Origin: CAYRFQ01 sp964423615
GTDB lineage: Bacteria; Planctomycetota; Planctomycetia; Gemmatales; Gemmataceae
DNA: 64,000 bases
Direction: 5' to 3'
NCBI GenBank assembly: GCA_964423615.1
Contig: CAYRFQ010000030.1
Location: forward strand, 21,862-85,861
The position numbers and the translations under genes are program-made. Under the pieces are notes generated by a model. The model made no database searches and was not told the origin of the DNA. It saw nothing but the letters and a program-made list of their open reading frames with translations. Below, in pieces: positions 1 through 9,703 of this stretch; positions within the stretch are counted from its first letter, which is position 1, and every line of letters starts with the position of its first letter.

Positions 1-1
1 C

Positions 2-712
2 AGTTTGGTGGCTCGGGCGGCGAGCAGAATATTTGTTTCCATTCCTCTGTGGAAGGAGAAACTGGCCAGGATGGCTTCGGGGCCAAAGCCAATCACCTGG
101 CTGCCGGTGCCAAGCAACATTGGGAGCGAAACCTCTCCGGAAGCGGTTCAAGCCGTCCGTGAAAAGATTGGTGTAGGTGCGGACAAGCAAATCATTGGGC
201 ACTTCGGAACTTTTGGGAATCTCATGGTGCCTTTGTTGCTGGATGTTTTTCCAAAGATTTTGCAACCAGACGAGCGGCGAATCGCTTTGTTTCTTGGTCG
301 GAATAGTCAGCGATTCGCGGAGAATTTCCTAAAGCAACATCCCCATTTGGGTCCTCAAGTTGTTGTTGGCGGGGCATTGGAGGCCGAAGAGTTGAGGTCT
401 CATCTGAAAGTATGCGATGTCTTGCTGCAGCCGTATCCGGAGGGTGTTTGTGGTCGGCGGTCCAGTTTGATGGCTGGGCTCGCGTTGGGACTTCCTATCG
501 TGACCACTCGCGGACGTCTGACGGAAACCGTGTGGCAAGAAGGGTTTGTCGAACTTGCCGAAGAGGACAATGTTGAGGAGCAGATCCACTTGGCGGAACA
601 ACTTTTGTTGAACGAGACACACCGGAAGAAACTCGCTGAACTGTCCCGTATGGCCTACAAAAACAACTTCAGTATCGACCGGACAGTAGAAACATTGCGC
701 ACGGCCGAGTGA
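2..712 (+). CDS. Glycosyltransferase, C-terminal part (cut by window edge)
   Basis: The reading frame is already open at the first base, so the N-terminal half lies outside the window. The visible 236 residues match the C-terminal Rossmann lobe of a GT-B fold glycosyltransferase. A strand/loop with IIGHFGTFG is followed by a stretch ending ALGLPIVTTRG, the usual nucleotide-sugar-binding and 'clever location' segments, and then a helical tail. It probably transfers a sugar to a lipid-linked or nascent polysaccharide on the cytoplasmic face of the inner membrane. It is the first of a run of same-strand polysaccharide genes. The donor and acceptor cannot be read from sequence, and the family number (GT4-like) is inferred from fold motifs only. 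Confidence 0.75.
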   Translation, partial: SLVARAASRIFVSIPLWKEKLARMASGPKPITWLPVPSNIGSETSPEAVQAVREKIGVGADKQIIGHFGTFGNLMVPLLLDVFPKILQPDERRIALFLGRNSQRFAENFLKQHPHLGPQVVVGGALEAEELRSHLKVCDVLLQPYPEGVCGRRSSLMAGLALGLPIVTTRGRLTETVWQEGFVELAEEDNVEEQIHLAEQLLLNETHRKKLAELSRMAYKNNFSIDRTVETLRTAE

Positions 713-895
713 AGGCAGTCGTTTGCGAAGGCTGGACTGATTCGAGCTAGTGAATCTTTTCGAAAGACCGAAGCTCATAGCGGGACTTGATGAGTTGTCT
801 GAATCAGTCACACAACAACGCACTTTGTTTTCACCTCAAAATTTACATGTCGTTTTCACAATAGGGACAGATACTGTGGACGCGGAGGATTGGTC

Positions 896-1720
896 GTGGG
901 AGTAATTCAATGGATGGGTCGAGCGACGGCAAACGTCCTGGGACGTGAATCGTGGCTGACTCGCAAACTGCGTCCAAGTTACGAGATGCTCCTCCGTGTG
1001 TGCAGTTTCGGACGTGGGATATCTTGGACGATTAATGGAGTGCCGTTTCGTGTCGATCCGTCTTGTCGACATCGACTAGGGGTGAATTACGATGAGCCCG
1101 TCGCCCAATTCTTGCGGGAACGGGTTAAGCCAGGGGATCTGTGTTTTGACGTGGGTGCCAACGTCGGTGTCTATGTTTTGCAGTTTGCTTACTGGGCGGG
1201 TCCTGACGGGCGAGTTGTTGCGTTTGAGCCGAACCCAGCAGCGTTGTATTTCCTGAGGAAGCACATTCAGTTGAATGGATTGGATGACCGTGTAGAGGTC
1301 GTGGAAGCTGCTGTCGGTGCCGAACCAGGAGAGACGGTTTTCTACGTCGCGGGTTCTAGTGGGATGGGCCGTGTTGGTACTCCCAATAAATCACTGACTC
1401 AAACAGAGGAAATCAAGGTACCCTTCCTGACCCTCGATGATTATTGTTTTTCCAAGGGATTGATTCCTGACTGGCTTTTCATTGATATTGAGGGTTTTGA
1501 AATAGCGGCCCTCGTTGGTGCTTCTCGGTTGTTGGAAAAGCACCTGGATAAAGTGAACATAGTCGTGGAAATGCACCCAAACGTTTGGGATTCTTCGGGA
1601 ACTTCACGCGAACATGCTCAGAGTTTGCTCGAACAATGGGGCTTACGTCCTGTCCCTCTGTCGGGACAACAGGATCCACTGGCCGACCATGGACTGGTGT
1701 ATTTGGAGCCTGCCCAATGA
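896..1720 (+). CDS. FkbM-family SAM methyltransferase
   Basis: This is a class I methyltransferase of the FkbM type, expected to O-methylate a sugar or glycan hydroxyl. The SAM-binding motif I reads CFDVGANVGVYVLQFA, followed by VVAFEPNP as the acidic ribose-binding loop and WLFIDIEGFE as motif IV. The length of about 275 residues is normal for the family. A TTG at 890 is in frame, but the GGAGG at 884-888 is too close to it. The GTG at 896 lies seven bases after that Shine-Dalgarno and is the better start. The gene sits between a glycosyltransferase and a Wzy-like polymerase, so methylation of the exported polysaccharide is the likely role. A second FkbM gene occurs at 11091. Confidence 0.85.
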   Translation: MGVIQWMGRATANVLGRESWLTRKLRPSYEMLLRVCSFGRGISWTINGVPFRVDPSCRHRLGVNYDEPVAQFLRERVKPGDLCFDVGANVGVYVLQFAYWAGPDGRVVAFEPNPAALYFLRKHIQLNGLDDRVEVVEAAVGAEPGETVFYVAGSSGMGRVGTPNKSLTQTEEIKVPFLTLDDYCFSKGLIPDWLFIDIEGFEIAALVGASRLLEKHLDKVNIVVEMHPNVWDSSGTSREHAQSLLEQWGLRPVPLSGQQDPLADHGLVYLEPAQ

Positions 1721-1961
1721 CCCGTTTGGGGGGTCGAATAGGCTTGGCAAAATAGCGCGAAGAATTTTGTTTTTTGGCAACGAACTCAGAACGTTCAGAG
1801 GCATTCTTCCCCTAAATTCGAATGATCCTGCTGTTGCTTCCCAGGTGTGAAGGCAACAGGACAGAGTTCGAAACTCAATTGGTTTAGGAAACGAACTTTC
1901 TATCCCACTTGGGGCCTAGAAAAGGGCCACAACTCTCCCCTCATCCACGTAGTAGGTGACC

Positions 1962-3356
1962 ATGAATATCGAGATAGACAGACAGGGCCAACCAGATTTA
2001 CACCAATCTGGCGGAAAGGCTCGGCACCAAAGTGCTGTTTCCAACGCCCTTTTCTGGCTACTTTCTTTCGTGCTGTTTCAATTCGTTTGTCAGTTGGTGT
2101 TGGTTTCTGGTTACGCAGGTGGAATGCGTAAGTATGTGCGGGTGGCAGCCTTTGGTGCCAGCTTTGCCATGCTAGCCTTCGCTGGTAAGGGCAAGTTGCA
2201 CCCGGCATCTTCGTGGATCCTCGTGACAATCGGTATCATGCTGCTCAATATGTTCCACCCAACCACAAACACCTTTCTGGCTGCGACGGCACAGATTGTG
2301 TTGTATAGTGCGATCGCGGGGCCGCTCTTCTGGGTTGGTCGCTTTACTATCACGCCCAAGGTACTGAAAGCTGTGCTCATGGCCTATTGGGGATTTCACA
2401 CTTTGAGTGCGTTTGTCGGCGTCTTGCAGGTGTACTATCCAGGGAGGTTTCAGCCAGCGATCGATCCCAACGTGCTCAACGACCCGCACTTTGAGAAATA
2501 CTTCATTTTACTTGCGAACGGAGAGAAGGTTCTTCGGCCGATGGGATTGACGGATGCTCCCGGCATGGCTTCGTTAGCTGGATTGTATGCGTTTGTATTC
2601 GGACTTGGGTTTTTCTTTTATTTCAAAAGTTGGATTGGACGCGGTTGCGGGCTGGGTAGTATGGCCATCGGGGTGTTCTGCATCTACCTTACTCAGGTCC
2701 GATCGATGCTGGTGATGACGGGTGTGTGTACGATCGTGTTCGGTGTACTCGCGCTTCGAAGACAGGATATGACGCGATTTACCCTTCTGATGATTGTCGC
2801 TCCGGTCATTCTTGGTGGTGCCTTTCTTTGGGCGGTGGCTGTTGGGGGGCAAGAGACACACGAGCGTTTTGCAAGTCTGACGGAAGATTCGGCTTCGCAG
2901 GTATACTACAAAAATCGAGGAACTTTTCTTGAGCACACCATCACCGAACTGATACCGGAGTTCCCGCTTGGCGCCGGACTGGGGCGCTGGGGCATGATGT
3001 GTGTGTATTTCGGTGATATGAGGAACCCTGACAGTCCAAAGCTGTATGCGGAAATCATATGGACGGCTTGGGTCTACGACGGAGGAGTTCCGCTGGTGTT
3101 GGCTTTCTGTGCAGCGCTTTTCTCGGTGTGTCGGACCGCGTGGCAAGTAGGAACGAGTTCCTTACCTGATGAGCTTCCTCTGTGGGGAACGTTGATTCTC
3201 GCGTACAACTTTAGCATCATTGCCGGTAGTTTTAATTGCTGTCAACTTGCGAGCACAATGGGGCTGGATTTCTGGTTTTTGAATGCATTGTTATTTAGCG
3301 CGGCCCTGTACGTATCCAAGAAGAAAAAGTTAGCCAAACAGCCTCAGCATTTGTGA
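1962..3356 (+). CDS. Polytopic membrane protein, O-antigen polymerase/ligase-like (Wzy/WaaL type)
   Basis: The 464-residue protein has about ten hydrophobic helices, beginning near residue 23 (ALFWLLSFVLF) and ending with a helix before a Lys-rich tail (SKKKKLAK). A long soluble loop after the eighth helix contains GAGLGRWGMM, which corresponds to the glycine-rich GTG/GAG segment of the Wzy_C (O-antigen ligase) family. Such proteins polymerise or ligate undecaprenyl-linked repeat units on the periplasmic side. A GTG at 1956 is in frame, but the ATG at 1962 is more probable. The flippase-like gene at 4809 and the surrounding glycosyltransferases support a Wzx/Wzy pathway. The specific assignment as polymerase rather than ligase is not possible from sequence. 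Confidence 0.7.
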   Translation: MNIEIDRQGQPDLHQSGGKARHQSAVSNALFWLLSFVLFQFVCQLVLVSGYAGGMRKYVRVAAFGASFAMLAFAGKGKLHPASSWILVTIGIMLLNMFHPTTNTFLAATAQIVLYSAIAGPLFWVGRFTITPKVLKAVLMAYWGFHTLSAFVGVLQVYYPGRFQPAIDPNVLNDPHFEKYFILLANGEKVLRPMGLTDAPGMASLAGLYAFVFGLGFFFYFKSWIGRGCGLGSMAIGVFCIYLTQVRSMLVMTGVCTIVFGVLALRRQDMTRFTLLMIVAPVILGGAFLWAVAVGGQETHERFASLTEDSASQVYYKNRGTFLEHTITELIPEFPLGAGLGRWGMMCVYFGDMRNPDSPKLYAEIIWTAWVYDGGVPLVLAFCAALFSVCRTAWQVGTSSLPDELPLWGTLILAYNFSIIAGSFNCCQLASTMGLDFWFLNALLFSAALYVSKKKKLAKQPQHL

Positions 3357-3434
3357 ACGAGGACTGCGTTTCCTTTTGCTTGTGGTTTATAGGCGATCCC
3401 TGGGACCGCGTTTTCTCGTGGTTTGAGCATCATT

Positions 3435-4493
3435 ATGAAAATTGCGATGGTTGTGAGTTCGGTTCCTGAACCGAACCGGAAGCTAGGGGGAGTGGAGATT
3501 TTTGCCCATCGACTCGCGAATGAGTTGGCGAAAAAGGATGAGGTAACGGTGTTCAGTCTCTCGAAAGGGGCACCTGCCGATGCGCTCTATCGTCACCAAC
3601 AACTGTTTTCTACGCTGTATCGATTGAATCAAAAAGGTTTGTTTCGCAGACTGTTTTTGTGGTTTGGGTTTCCGACTCTTCTGAATTTTGTGGATATGAG
3701 TCGTTTCGACGTTATCCACATACAAGGGGATGATTGGTTTTACTTTTTCCGGCAGGAACCGACCTTGCGAACGATGCACGGTTCTGCACTCAACGAAGCC
3801 AAGACGGCTGCTTCTCTCAAACGCAAGCTGACTCAATACATGCTTTACCCGCTGGAACATCTGGCGGCCAAATTGGCGACGATCACGGTTGGAGTTGGGC
3901 CGGACTCGAAAAAGATCTACGGACTGGCACACTCGATTAATAATGGCGTCGACGTGGACCGGTTTTACCCCGGTGAGAAGTCGCCCAACCCTTCGATTTT
4001 ATTTGTTGGTAACTGGCAAGGACGTAAACGCGGACATTTCATGTTCGAGCGATTTACGCAATCAATCCTCCCAAGAGTTCCGGAGGCGCGGCTGTGGATG
4101 GTCAGTGACGAGTGTCCTTCGCATCCGAACGTGGATTCCTATGAATATCCGGACGACGCGACGTTGGCTCGGCTTTTTCGCGAAGCCTGGGTGTATGGGT
4201 ATCCCAGCATCTATGAAGGTTTCGGCATAACCTATGTCGAAGCGCTTGCGAGTGGCACGGCGACTGTGACGTCTCACAATTATGGGGCGGAGCATGTGCT
4301 TGCGGGTGGAAAGTACGGGATCATAGCGGAAGACGAGCATTTTGCCGATCAGATTGTGGCCCTTTTGACCGACGCAGAGAAACGCCGGCGGCTTGAGGAT
4401 ATGGGGTGCCAACGGGCAACGCAATTTCGTTGGAGCGAGGTGGCGAAGGCTTACCGTGATTTATATCTAAAGGCGCAAAACTCAAGAGTGTGA
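3435..4493 (+). CDS. GT4-family glycosyltransferase
   Basis: This is a retaining GT-B glycosyltransferase. The N-terminus MKIAMVVSSVPEP...GGVEIFAHRLANEL is the classic GT4 donor-independent lobe. The C-terminal lobe has ILFVGNWQGRKRG and PSIYEGFGITYVEALASG, the E-x7-E type motif that contacts the sugar nucleotide. The ATG at 3435 starts exactly at the first beta strand. An upstream in-frame TTG at 3423 would add four residues and is less likely. It is predicted cytoplasmic or peripheral on the membrane, adding one residue of the repeat unit. The gap to the upstream polymerase gene is short (78 bases), so co-transcription is plausible. Confidence 0.88.
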   Translation: MKIAMVVSSVPEPNRKLGGVEIFAHRLANELAKKDEVTVFSLSKGAPADALYRHQQLFSTLYRLNQKGLFRRLFLWFGFPTLLNFVDMSRFDVIHIQGDDWFYFFRQEPTLRTMHGSALNEAKTAASLKRKLTQYMLYPLEHLAAKLATITVGVGPDSKKIYGLAHSINNGVDVDRFYPGEKSPNPSILFVGNWQGRKRGHFMFERFTQSILPRVPEARLWMVSDECPSHPNVDSYEYPDDATLARLFREAWVYGYPSIYEGFGITYVEALASGTATVTSHNYGAEHVLAGGKYGIIAEDEHFADQIVALLTDAEKRRRLEDMGCQRATQFRWSEVAKAYRDLYLKAQNSRV

Positions 4494-4808
4494 TCGAAGG
4501 TAAAGCGGAACGAACTGATGAAAAACCGGGCGAGAAAGGATGCCTTGTCGATTGAGAAAACAGGATGGAAATGCCTTGGTCTGATCGAAAGAGGACCAAG
4601 TGGACAGATGGGGCTCGGTCACGAAACATTCTGAACGAGGTTGAATCACTGGTCGCGAGACGCGTGAGAAGTCCACACGAAACGTGACGTTTCTACGGAT
4701 GTGCAATGATACGTCGAGCGGTTCTTGAGTCGTGTTTCGGTTGGAGAAAACGAGAAGTAAGACACCGAGCGCCATGGGAACGAAAGCTATGGAAACGAAA
4801 CAGAAACA
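4494..4808 (+). other. Intergenic stretch, no gene recognised
   Basis: There are 315 bases between a glycosyltransferase and the flippase gene. Short open frames exist on both strands, but none has a ribosome-binding site with a recognisable protein. I see no convincing terminator hairpin. Confidence 0.5.
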
Positions 4809-6317
4809 ATGAGTCGGACAAAGAAGTTTGTATTTGGATTGGGCGGAAAATATGTTTCCCAAGGGGTGATCCTGGTTTTTGGCCTTTGGTTGACACAATT
4901 TTTGCTTGCTCGTCTTGGAGACGAGACCTACGGAAGCTGGATCGTCCTTTTGCAACTTGTTGGTGTGTTGAGCATTTTGGATCTTGGCGTGATTGCTCTG
5001 GTTCCTCGAGAAGTTGCTTTCCGGACAGGTCAGGAAACAAACGATCCTGATTTCCAACAACTCAGAGAGTTCTTGAATGCGGTTCGTCGAGTGACTCTGT
5101 GGCAAGTTCCTGTGGTGGGGGCATTGGGCCTTTTTATCGCTTTCGTTTACTGGTCCGGAGATTCCTCCGAAGGTATCCGTCTTCCATTGTTGGTCATTGT
5201 GGTCACGTATGTATTACTTTTTCCTTTCCGGATGTATGCGGCTGCGTTGGAAGGCATGCAAGATCTTTTTGTGAGCGCGGCCGTCGTGCTGATTGGATGG
5301 CTCGTGCAAGCTGGTGTGGTGTTGAGCTTGGTATTGTCCGGTGCTGGGTATTGGGCTCTTGTAGGTGGATGGTTCTGTAATCTTCTGGTGACGACGTTGT
5401 TGTGTTGGGGACGATTACGATGGGAGTTTCCCCAGGCTTTACCCACAAAACTGGTTGGAAGCAGGTCGCCACTCATAGGTAATTTACTGTCCCGAGGATT
5501 GTGGATTAGTTTGGCCCGGATTGGACCTTTGTTGGTGTTTGGTACGGAGATGCTGATCATTAAAAGCATTCTTGGTCCGGAGGCCGTTGTGGTCTACGCC
5601 TGTACGGGAAAAGTTGTGACGTTGTTCCGTCATCAGGTCGTGGCGATTGCTCTGACCGCTACGCCAGGTATTTCGGAGTTGAAGGCCAGGAGCAATCGGG
5701 AACGGTTGACTGAAGTTTCTTCGATGTTGAGCCAAGCCTTACTTCTGACGAGCGGTTTGATTGCTGTTGTGGTCTTGGCCACGAACGAAGGGTTCGTATC
5801 GTGGTGGGTCGGACAGGAACGTTTCGGCGGAATGTTGCTCACGTACTTTTTCGTGTTCGCCATGGTTGCCCGCCATTTTACTTTCACGTTGACTCATTTG
5901 TTGTTCAGTCTGGGGCATGACAGGATTACGGCCTTTGTCGCGTCGATCGAAGGTGTGGTCGTTTTTCTGGGGATGATTTTTCTAGTGCAAACTGTTGGGT
6001 TCGTTGGTGCTCCGGCGGCCCTGTTGGTGACTACTTTGTGCGTCACGCTGCCACTGAATGTATTCTTTTTGACGAAAATAGGAGACATCGCCGTTTGGCA
6101 GTTGTTGAAAGCCCAGGTGTTGTTCTTGATGCTGTTTTCGGTTTTCGTTTTGATGGTCATGTGGCTGGGTACGTATTGGGTTCCGGACACGTTTCTCGCC
6201 CTTGCGTCAACGAGTTTGGGAGTTGCACTGACGTATGTCGTTTTCATGCTGCCCGTTCTCTATCGGTCGCCATTACGCAATAAATTGCCGAGCAAACTTG
6301 CCTTTTTTCGATTGTAG
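4809..6317 (+). CDS. Wzx-like polysaccharide flippase (MOP/PST superfamily)
   Basis: The 502-residue protein has about 12-14 hydrophobic helices and few charged loops, typical of the MOP exporter superfamily. The N-terminus FGLGGKYVSQGVILVFGLWLTQFLLARLGDETYGSWIVL matches the usual Wzx opening, an amphipathic first helix followed by the LG-x-YG motif. It is expected to translocate undecaprenyl-diphosphate-linked oligosaccharides across the inner membrane. It lies between glycosyltransferase genes and downstream of a Wzy-like gene, consistent with a Wzx/Wzy-dependent assembly route. The start ATG has no strong Shine-Dalgarno. The exact lipid-linked substrate is unknown. Confidence 0.85.
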   Translation: MSRTKKFVFGLGGKYVSQGVILVFGLWLTQFLLARLGDETYGSWIVLLQLVGVLSILDLGVIALVPREVAFRTGQETNDPDFQQLREFLNAVRRVTLWQVPVVGALGLFIAFVYWSGDSSEGIRLPLLVIVVTYVLLFPFRMYAAALEGMQDLFVSAAVVLIGWLVQAGVVLSLVLSGAGYWALVGGWFCNLLVTTLLCWGRLRWEFPQALPTKLVGSRSPLIGNLLSRGLWISLARIGPLLVFGTEMLIIKSILGPEAVVVYACTGKVVTLFRHQVVAIALTATPGISELKARSNRERLTEVSSMLSQALLLTSGLIAVVVLATNEGFVSWWVGQERFGGMLLTYFFVFAMVARHFTFTLTHLLFSLGHDRITAFVASIEGVVVFLGMIFLVQTVGFVGAPAALLVTTLCVTLPLNVFFLTKIGDIAVWQLLKAQVLFLMLFSVFVLMVMWLGTYWVPDTFLALASTSLGVALTYVVFMLPVLYRSPLRNKLPSKLAFFRL

Positions 6318-6495
6318 CCTGAACTCTCGTTTCGCGTATAACAGGGATGAATGATTCAGTGAAGACACCAAATGGGAATCGATTTGGTATCTTGCGGATT
6401 CTCTTTCTGGTTCGCCCTGAGCAGCACTCTCGGAAAACTATCTCTTGAGGCTCCTCCGGCTTCAGAGTTGGACACGTACGGGAAAGGGGAAAGCC

Positions 6496-7047
6496 TTGGA
6501 GCTCAACGAACGCACTATTCTGCATTTGGGATGTGGAGAGAAGTACGACGATAAAGCCGTTAATGTTGATCTTGTTCCAGACGTCAATCCCGATGTAGTC
6601 CATCATTTAGATCAAACGCCGTGGCCTTTTCCGGACGGACGTTTCCAAGAGGTGTGGGCGTATGATGTGATTGAACACCTTGACGACATCATCAAGGTCA
6701 TGGAAGAAATACATCGCGTTTGTGCTGATGGGGCAGTCGTGAAAATTACTGTCCCCCACTACTCTTGTGCGAATGCTTACACGGACATCACTCACCGACA
6801 TTATTTCGGCCGGTTCAGCTTTGATTATTTTACTGGGGACCATCAGTTTTCCTTTTATACACGACGGCGGTTTCGAACGCAGACCGCCCGAATCGTATTC
6901 TACCCGACGTTGACGAACAAACTCGTTCACCGATTCGCCAATTGGTTTCCCGAACGCTACGAACGTGGGTGGGCGTGGATTTTTCCGGCCTGGTTTCTTT
7001 ACTTCGAGTTGCAAGTGGTGAAGGAACTCCCACAACCAGAAGCTTGA
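6496..7047 (+). CDS. Class I SAM-dependent methyltransferase (Methyltransf_11-like)
   Basis: This is a small methyltransferase with motif I ILHLGCGEKYDDKAVNVDLVPD and motif IV VWAYDVIEHLDDIIKVMEEIHRV, typical of Methyltransf_11-type enzymes. Here the glycine-rich loop is followed by a short spacer to the acidic residue. The likely start is TTG at 6496, six bases after the purine-rich AAAGGGGA ribosome-binding site. An upstream in-frame codon at 6445 would add an unconvincing basic leader. It lies between the flippase and a GT4 gene, so it presumably modifies a sugar or a lipid-linked intermediate. The substrate cannot be predicted. Confidence 0.8.
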   Translation: MELNERTILHLGCGEKYDDKAVNVDLVPDVNPDVVHHLDQTPWPFPDGRFQEVWAYDVIEHLDDIIKVMEEIHRVCADGAVVKITVPHYSCANAYTDITHRHYFGRFSFDYFTGDHQFSFYTRRRFRTQTARIVFYPTLTNKLVHRFANWFPERYERGWAWIFPAWFLYFELQVVKELPQPEA

Positions 7048-7117
7048 ACCATCTTTTCGTTCAACGCACACGACTTTGGTACGAACAGAATCACGACCTT
7101 CTGCAGTTGTCTGAGCA

Positions 7118-8248
7118 ATGTCTCAGTCGATTCGCAAATACACTCCATTCAGGATCATGGCCAAACAGAAAAGCATCACGCATATGATACCCGCGCTGTT
7201 CTTCGCGAAGGATGGGATTGTGGGTGGAGCGGAACGGTACGCCTACGAACTCGCGAGGCACATGGCGAAAGTTGCTCCTACGTCGCTTGTGACGTTTGGC
7301 CACCAATCGCGTCACTTTCGGGTGGAAGACCTGGAAGTTCGTGTGATCGGAAACTGTCATTTCGTGCGTGGTCAGCGTTCCAACCCGATAGCTTGGTCTT
7401 TGATACGTGAAGTGGCTCGAGCGGATGTCGTTCATTGTCATCAACATCACATCTTGGCCAGTAGCACTGCCGCTTTGTTGGGGATGTTATTCCGACGACC
7501 CATTTTTGTGAGTGATTTGGGCGGAGGAGGCTGGGACATATCAGGTTATATTCGAACTGATCGTTGGTTCCGGGGCCATCTTCACATAAGCCAGTATAGC
7601 CGTTCGGTAGCCAATCATGCAGATAAGGATTGGGCGCATGTCATTTATGGTGGCATCGACACTGAGCGTTTCTCTCCGAAGCAATCGGATCAGGAGAACA
7701 CCCAGCGTGCCGTCTTATATGTAGGACGATTACTCCCTCATAAAGGAGTCAACTACTTGGTGGAGGGAGTTCCCGACGACGTTCCACTTCGGCTCGTGGG
7801 CAAACCTTACAACGTGGACTATTTGAAACTGTTGAAAACTCTGGCCGAGGGAAAACGAGTTTCGTTCGAGCATGATTGTACGGACGCGGAACTCATCGCG
7901 GCTTACCAAGAATGTTTGTGCGTGGTCCTTCCAAGTGTTTACCGTACGATTCTTGGTCAGGAGTCTCGAGTCCCCGAACTGCTTGGTCAGACGCTGTTGG
8001 AAGGTATGGCGTGTGGAGTTCCAGCAATCTGTTCGGACGTGGCGAGTATGCCGGAGGTTGTGGAAGACGGTGTCACGGGATTTGTTGTTCCTCCGAATGA
8101 CCCCGAAGCGTTGCGTGAAAAAATCGTGTGGCTCATCGAGCATCCCGCCGAACGACAACGAATGGGGTTGGCGGCACGAGAACGAGTGCTGAATCATTTT
8201 ACGTGGGATGTCGTAGTCCGTCGTTGTTTGGAAGTTTACGGAAACTAG
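7118..8248 (+). CDS. GT4-family glycosyltransferase
   Basis: This GT-B glycosyltransferase has GGAERYAYELARHM in the N-terminal lobe, the substrate-loop GG motif of GT4, and AVLYVGRLLPHKGVNYL with LLGQTLLEGMACGVPAICSDVASMPEVVEDGVTGF in the C-terminal lobe. The acidic residue in LLEGMACG is the conserved E-x7-E region. Two in-frame starts are possible, ATG 7118 or ATG 7157. The second has a nearby AGGA. The protein probably acts on the cytoplasmic face in repeat-unit assembly. The next gene is gmd, which supplies a GDP-6-deoxyhexose precursor, so a GDP-sugar donor is possible but is inference from neighbourhood only. Confidence 0.88.
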   Translation: MSQSIRKYTPFRIMAKQKSITHMIPALFFAKDGIVGGAERYAYELARHMAKVAPTSLVTFGHQSRHFRVEDLEVRVIGNCHFVRGQRSNPIAWSLIREVARADVVHCHQHHILASSTAALLGMLFRRPIFVSDLGGGGWDISGYIRTDRWFRGHLHISQYSRSVANHADKDWAHVIYGGIDTERFSPKQSDQENTQRAVLYVGRLLPHKGVNYLVEGVPDDVPLRLVGKPYNVDYLKLLKTLAEGKRVSFEHDCTDAELIAAYQECLCVVLPSVYRTILGQESRVPELLGQTLLEGMACGVPAICSDVASMPEVVEDGVTGFVVPPNDPEALREKIVWLIEHPAERQRMGLAARERVLNHFTWDVVVRRCLEVYGN

Positions 8249-8284
8249 CGTGAGTTCGTTTTCTTTGGATTCTGGAGAAGTATT

Positions 8285-9286
8285 GTGGATGTAGCTCTGA
8301 TTACCGGCATTACGGGCCAAGACGGATCCTATTTAGCCGAACTGTTGCTCGAAAAAGGTTACCGGGTGCATGGCGTCGTCCGTCGAGTGGCGATGGAAGA
8401 TCCGGACCATCGGATGTGGCGAATTCGGCACATCCTTTCGGACATCGAACTTCACGCTGCTTCGTTGGAGAGTTATGCGAGTGTTTTTAATGTACTCCAG
8501 AAAGTGAATCCGACCGAATGCTACCACCTGGCGGCTCAAAGTTTCGTCAGTTATTCTTTCGAAGATGAATTTTCGACTCTGAACACGAACATCAACGGGA
8601 CTCACCACGTCTTGGCTGCGGTCAAGAATGTGGTTCCTGAGTGCCGATTCTACTTTGCCGCGTCCAGTGAGATGTTTGGTAAAGTACGAGAAACCCCACA
8701 GAACGAGCTAACTCCGTTTCATCCCCGATCTGCTTATGGGATTTCGAAGGTTGCGGGTTTTGAACTCACCCGGAACTACCGCGAAGCCTACGATATGTAT
8801 GCGACTTCGGGGATTCTATACAACCACGAATCGCCCCGACGTGGTTTTGAATTTGTGACACGAAAAATCACGAGTCACGTTGCGAAAATCAAACTGGGCC
8901 TTACGAACGAACTCCGACTCGGCAATTTGGATGCCAAGCGAGATTGGGGTCACGCCAAGGATTATGTTTTGGCCATGTGGATGATGCTTCAGCAGAAGGA
9001 ACCGGATGATTATGTTATCTCCATGGGAGAGACGCATTCGGTTCGCGAGTTCCTGGAGGTGGCTTTTGGCTGCGTGGAACTCGACTATCGAGATTACGTC
9101 GTGGTCGATCCGAAATTCTTTCGTCCGGCCGAAGTCGAGCTTCTCCTTGGTGACCCTAGCAAAGGGAAGGACATTCTGGGTTGGGAGCCAACATATAGTT
9201 TCGAAGAGTTGGTGCGAGAAATGGTCGAAAGCGATCTTGAGCGACTTTCTTCTCAGGATCTGATGACTTCCCAAGCCCAACGGTAA
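8285..9286 (+). CDS. gmd: GDP-mannose 4,6-dehydratase
   Basis: It converts GDP-mannose to GDP-4-keto-6-deoxymannose, the entry to GDP-fucose, GDP-rhamnose, GDP-perosamine or GDP-talose. It is an extended short-chain dehydrogenase. The NAD(P)-binding motif TGITGQDG is at residues 7-14, the catalytic serine region AASSEMFG near 126-132, and YGISK (Tyr151, Lys155) is the SDR catalytic pair. RDWGHAKDYV is the typical Gmd C-terminal signature. The GTG start at 8285 is preceded by GGAGAAG. At 333 residues it is normal to slightly short. No reductase, aminotransferase or epimerase for the 4-keto product is visible in this window, so the final sugar is unknown. Confidence 0.95.
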   Translation: MDVALITGITGQDGSYLAELLLEKGYRVHGVVRRVAMEDPDHRMWRIRHILSDIELHAASLESYASVFNVLQKVNPTECYHLAAQSFVSYSFEDEFSTLNTNINGTHHVLAAVKNVVPECRFYFAASSEMFGKVRETPQNELTPFHPRSAYGISKVAGFELTRNYREAYDMYATSGILYNHESPRRGFEFVTRKITSHVAKIKLGLTNELRLGNLDAKRDWGHAKDYVLAMWMMLQQKEPDDYVISMGETHSVREFLEVAFGCVELDYRDYVVVDPKFFRPAEVELLLGDPSKGKDILGWEPTYSFEELVREMVESDLERLSSQDLMTSQAQR

Positions 9287-9703
9287 GCTGACTTTTGTGG
9301 AAACGATCGGTGTTATCGGAGTGGGTCGGGTCGATCAGTTCCGAGGCAAGGAATGGCGAATGACTAAATTGTGTCGTGGGTCCCTGATTGTTAAGATTCG
9401 GTTCGTCAGATTTTGGGAGAGTGTCGATTCCGTGGTCGTGAGACCTGGATTGTCCTGACAGGGTGGCTATGTAATCAAAGCCCAGAACAGGATAGGACGA
9501 AACGGTGTGGCGTGCAAGGATTCTCGATAGTAACACCCTGATCAATCGGAAGTGACATATTCCTTGTTCCACACGATACTTTCTTAAGCATTGAATGAAC
9601 GTCCATTCCTCGATCGAGGAGACAAGCGAGTAGGTTTTTGTGTTCGTTTGTGGATGAGTTAACTTTCAAACACATTTTTTTCGCCCGGTGTGAGGATCTC
9701 CTT
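9287..9703 (+). other. Intergenic stretch, no gene recognised
   Basis: This gap of 417 bases lies between gmd and the next methyltransferase. It carries only short random frames. The stretch immediately before 9704 supplies a GAGGA ribosome-binding site for the downstream gene. Confidence 0.5.
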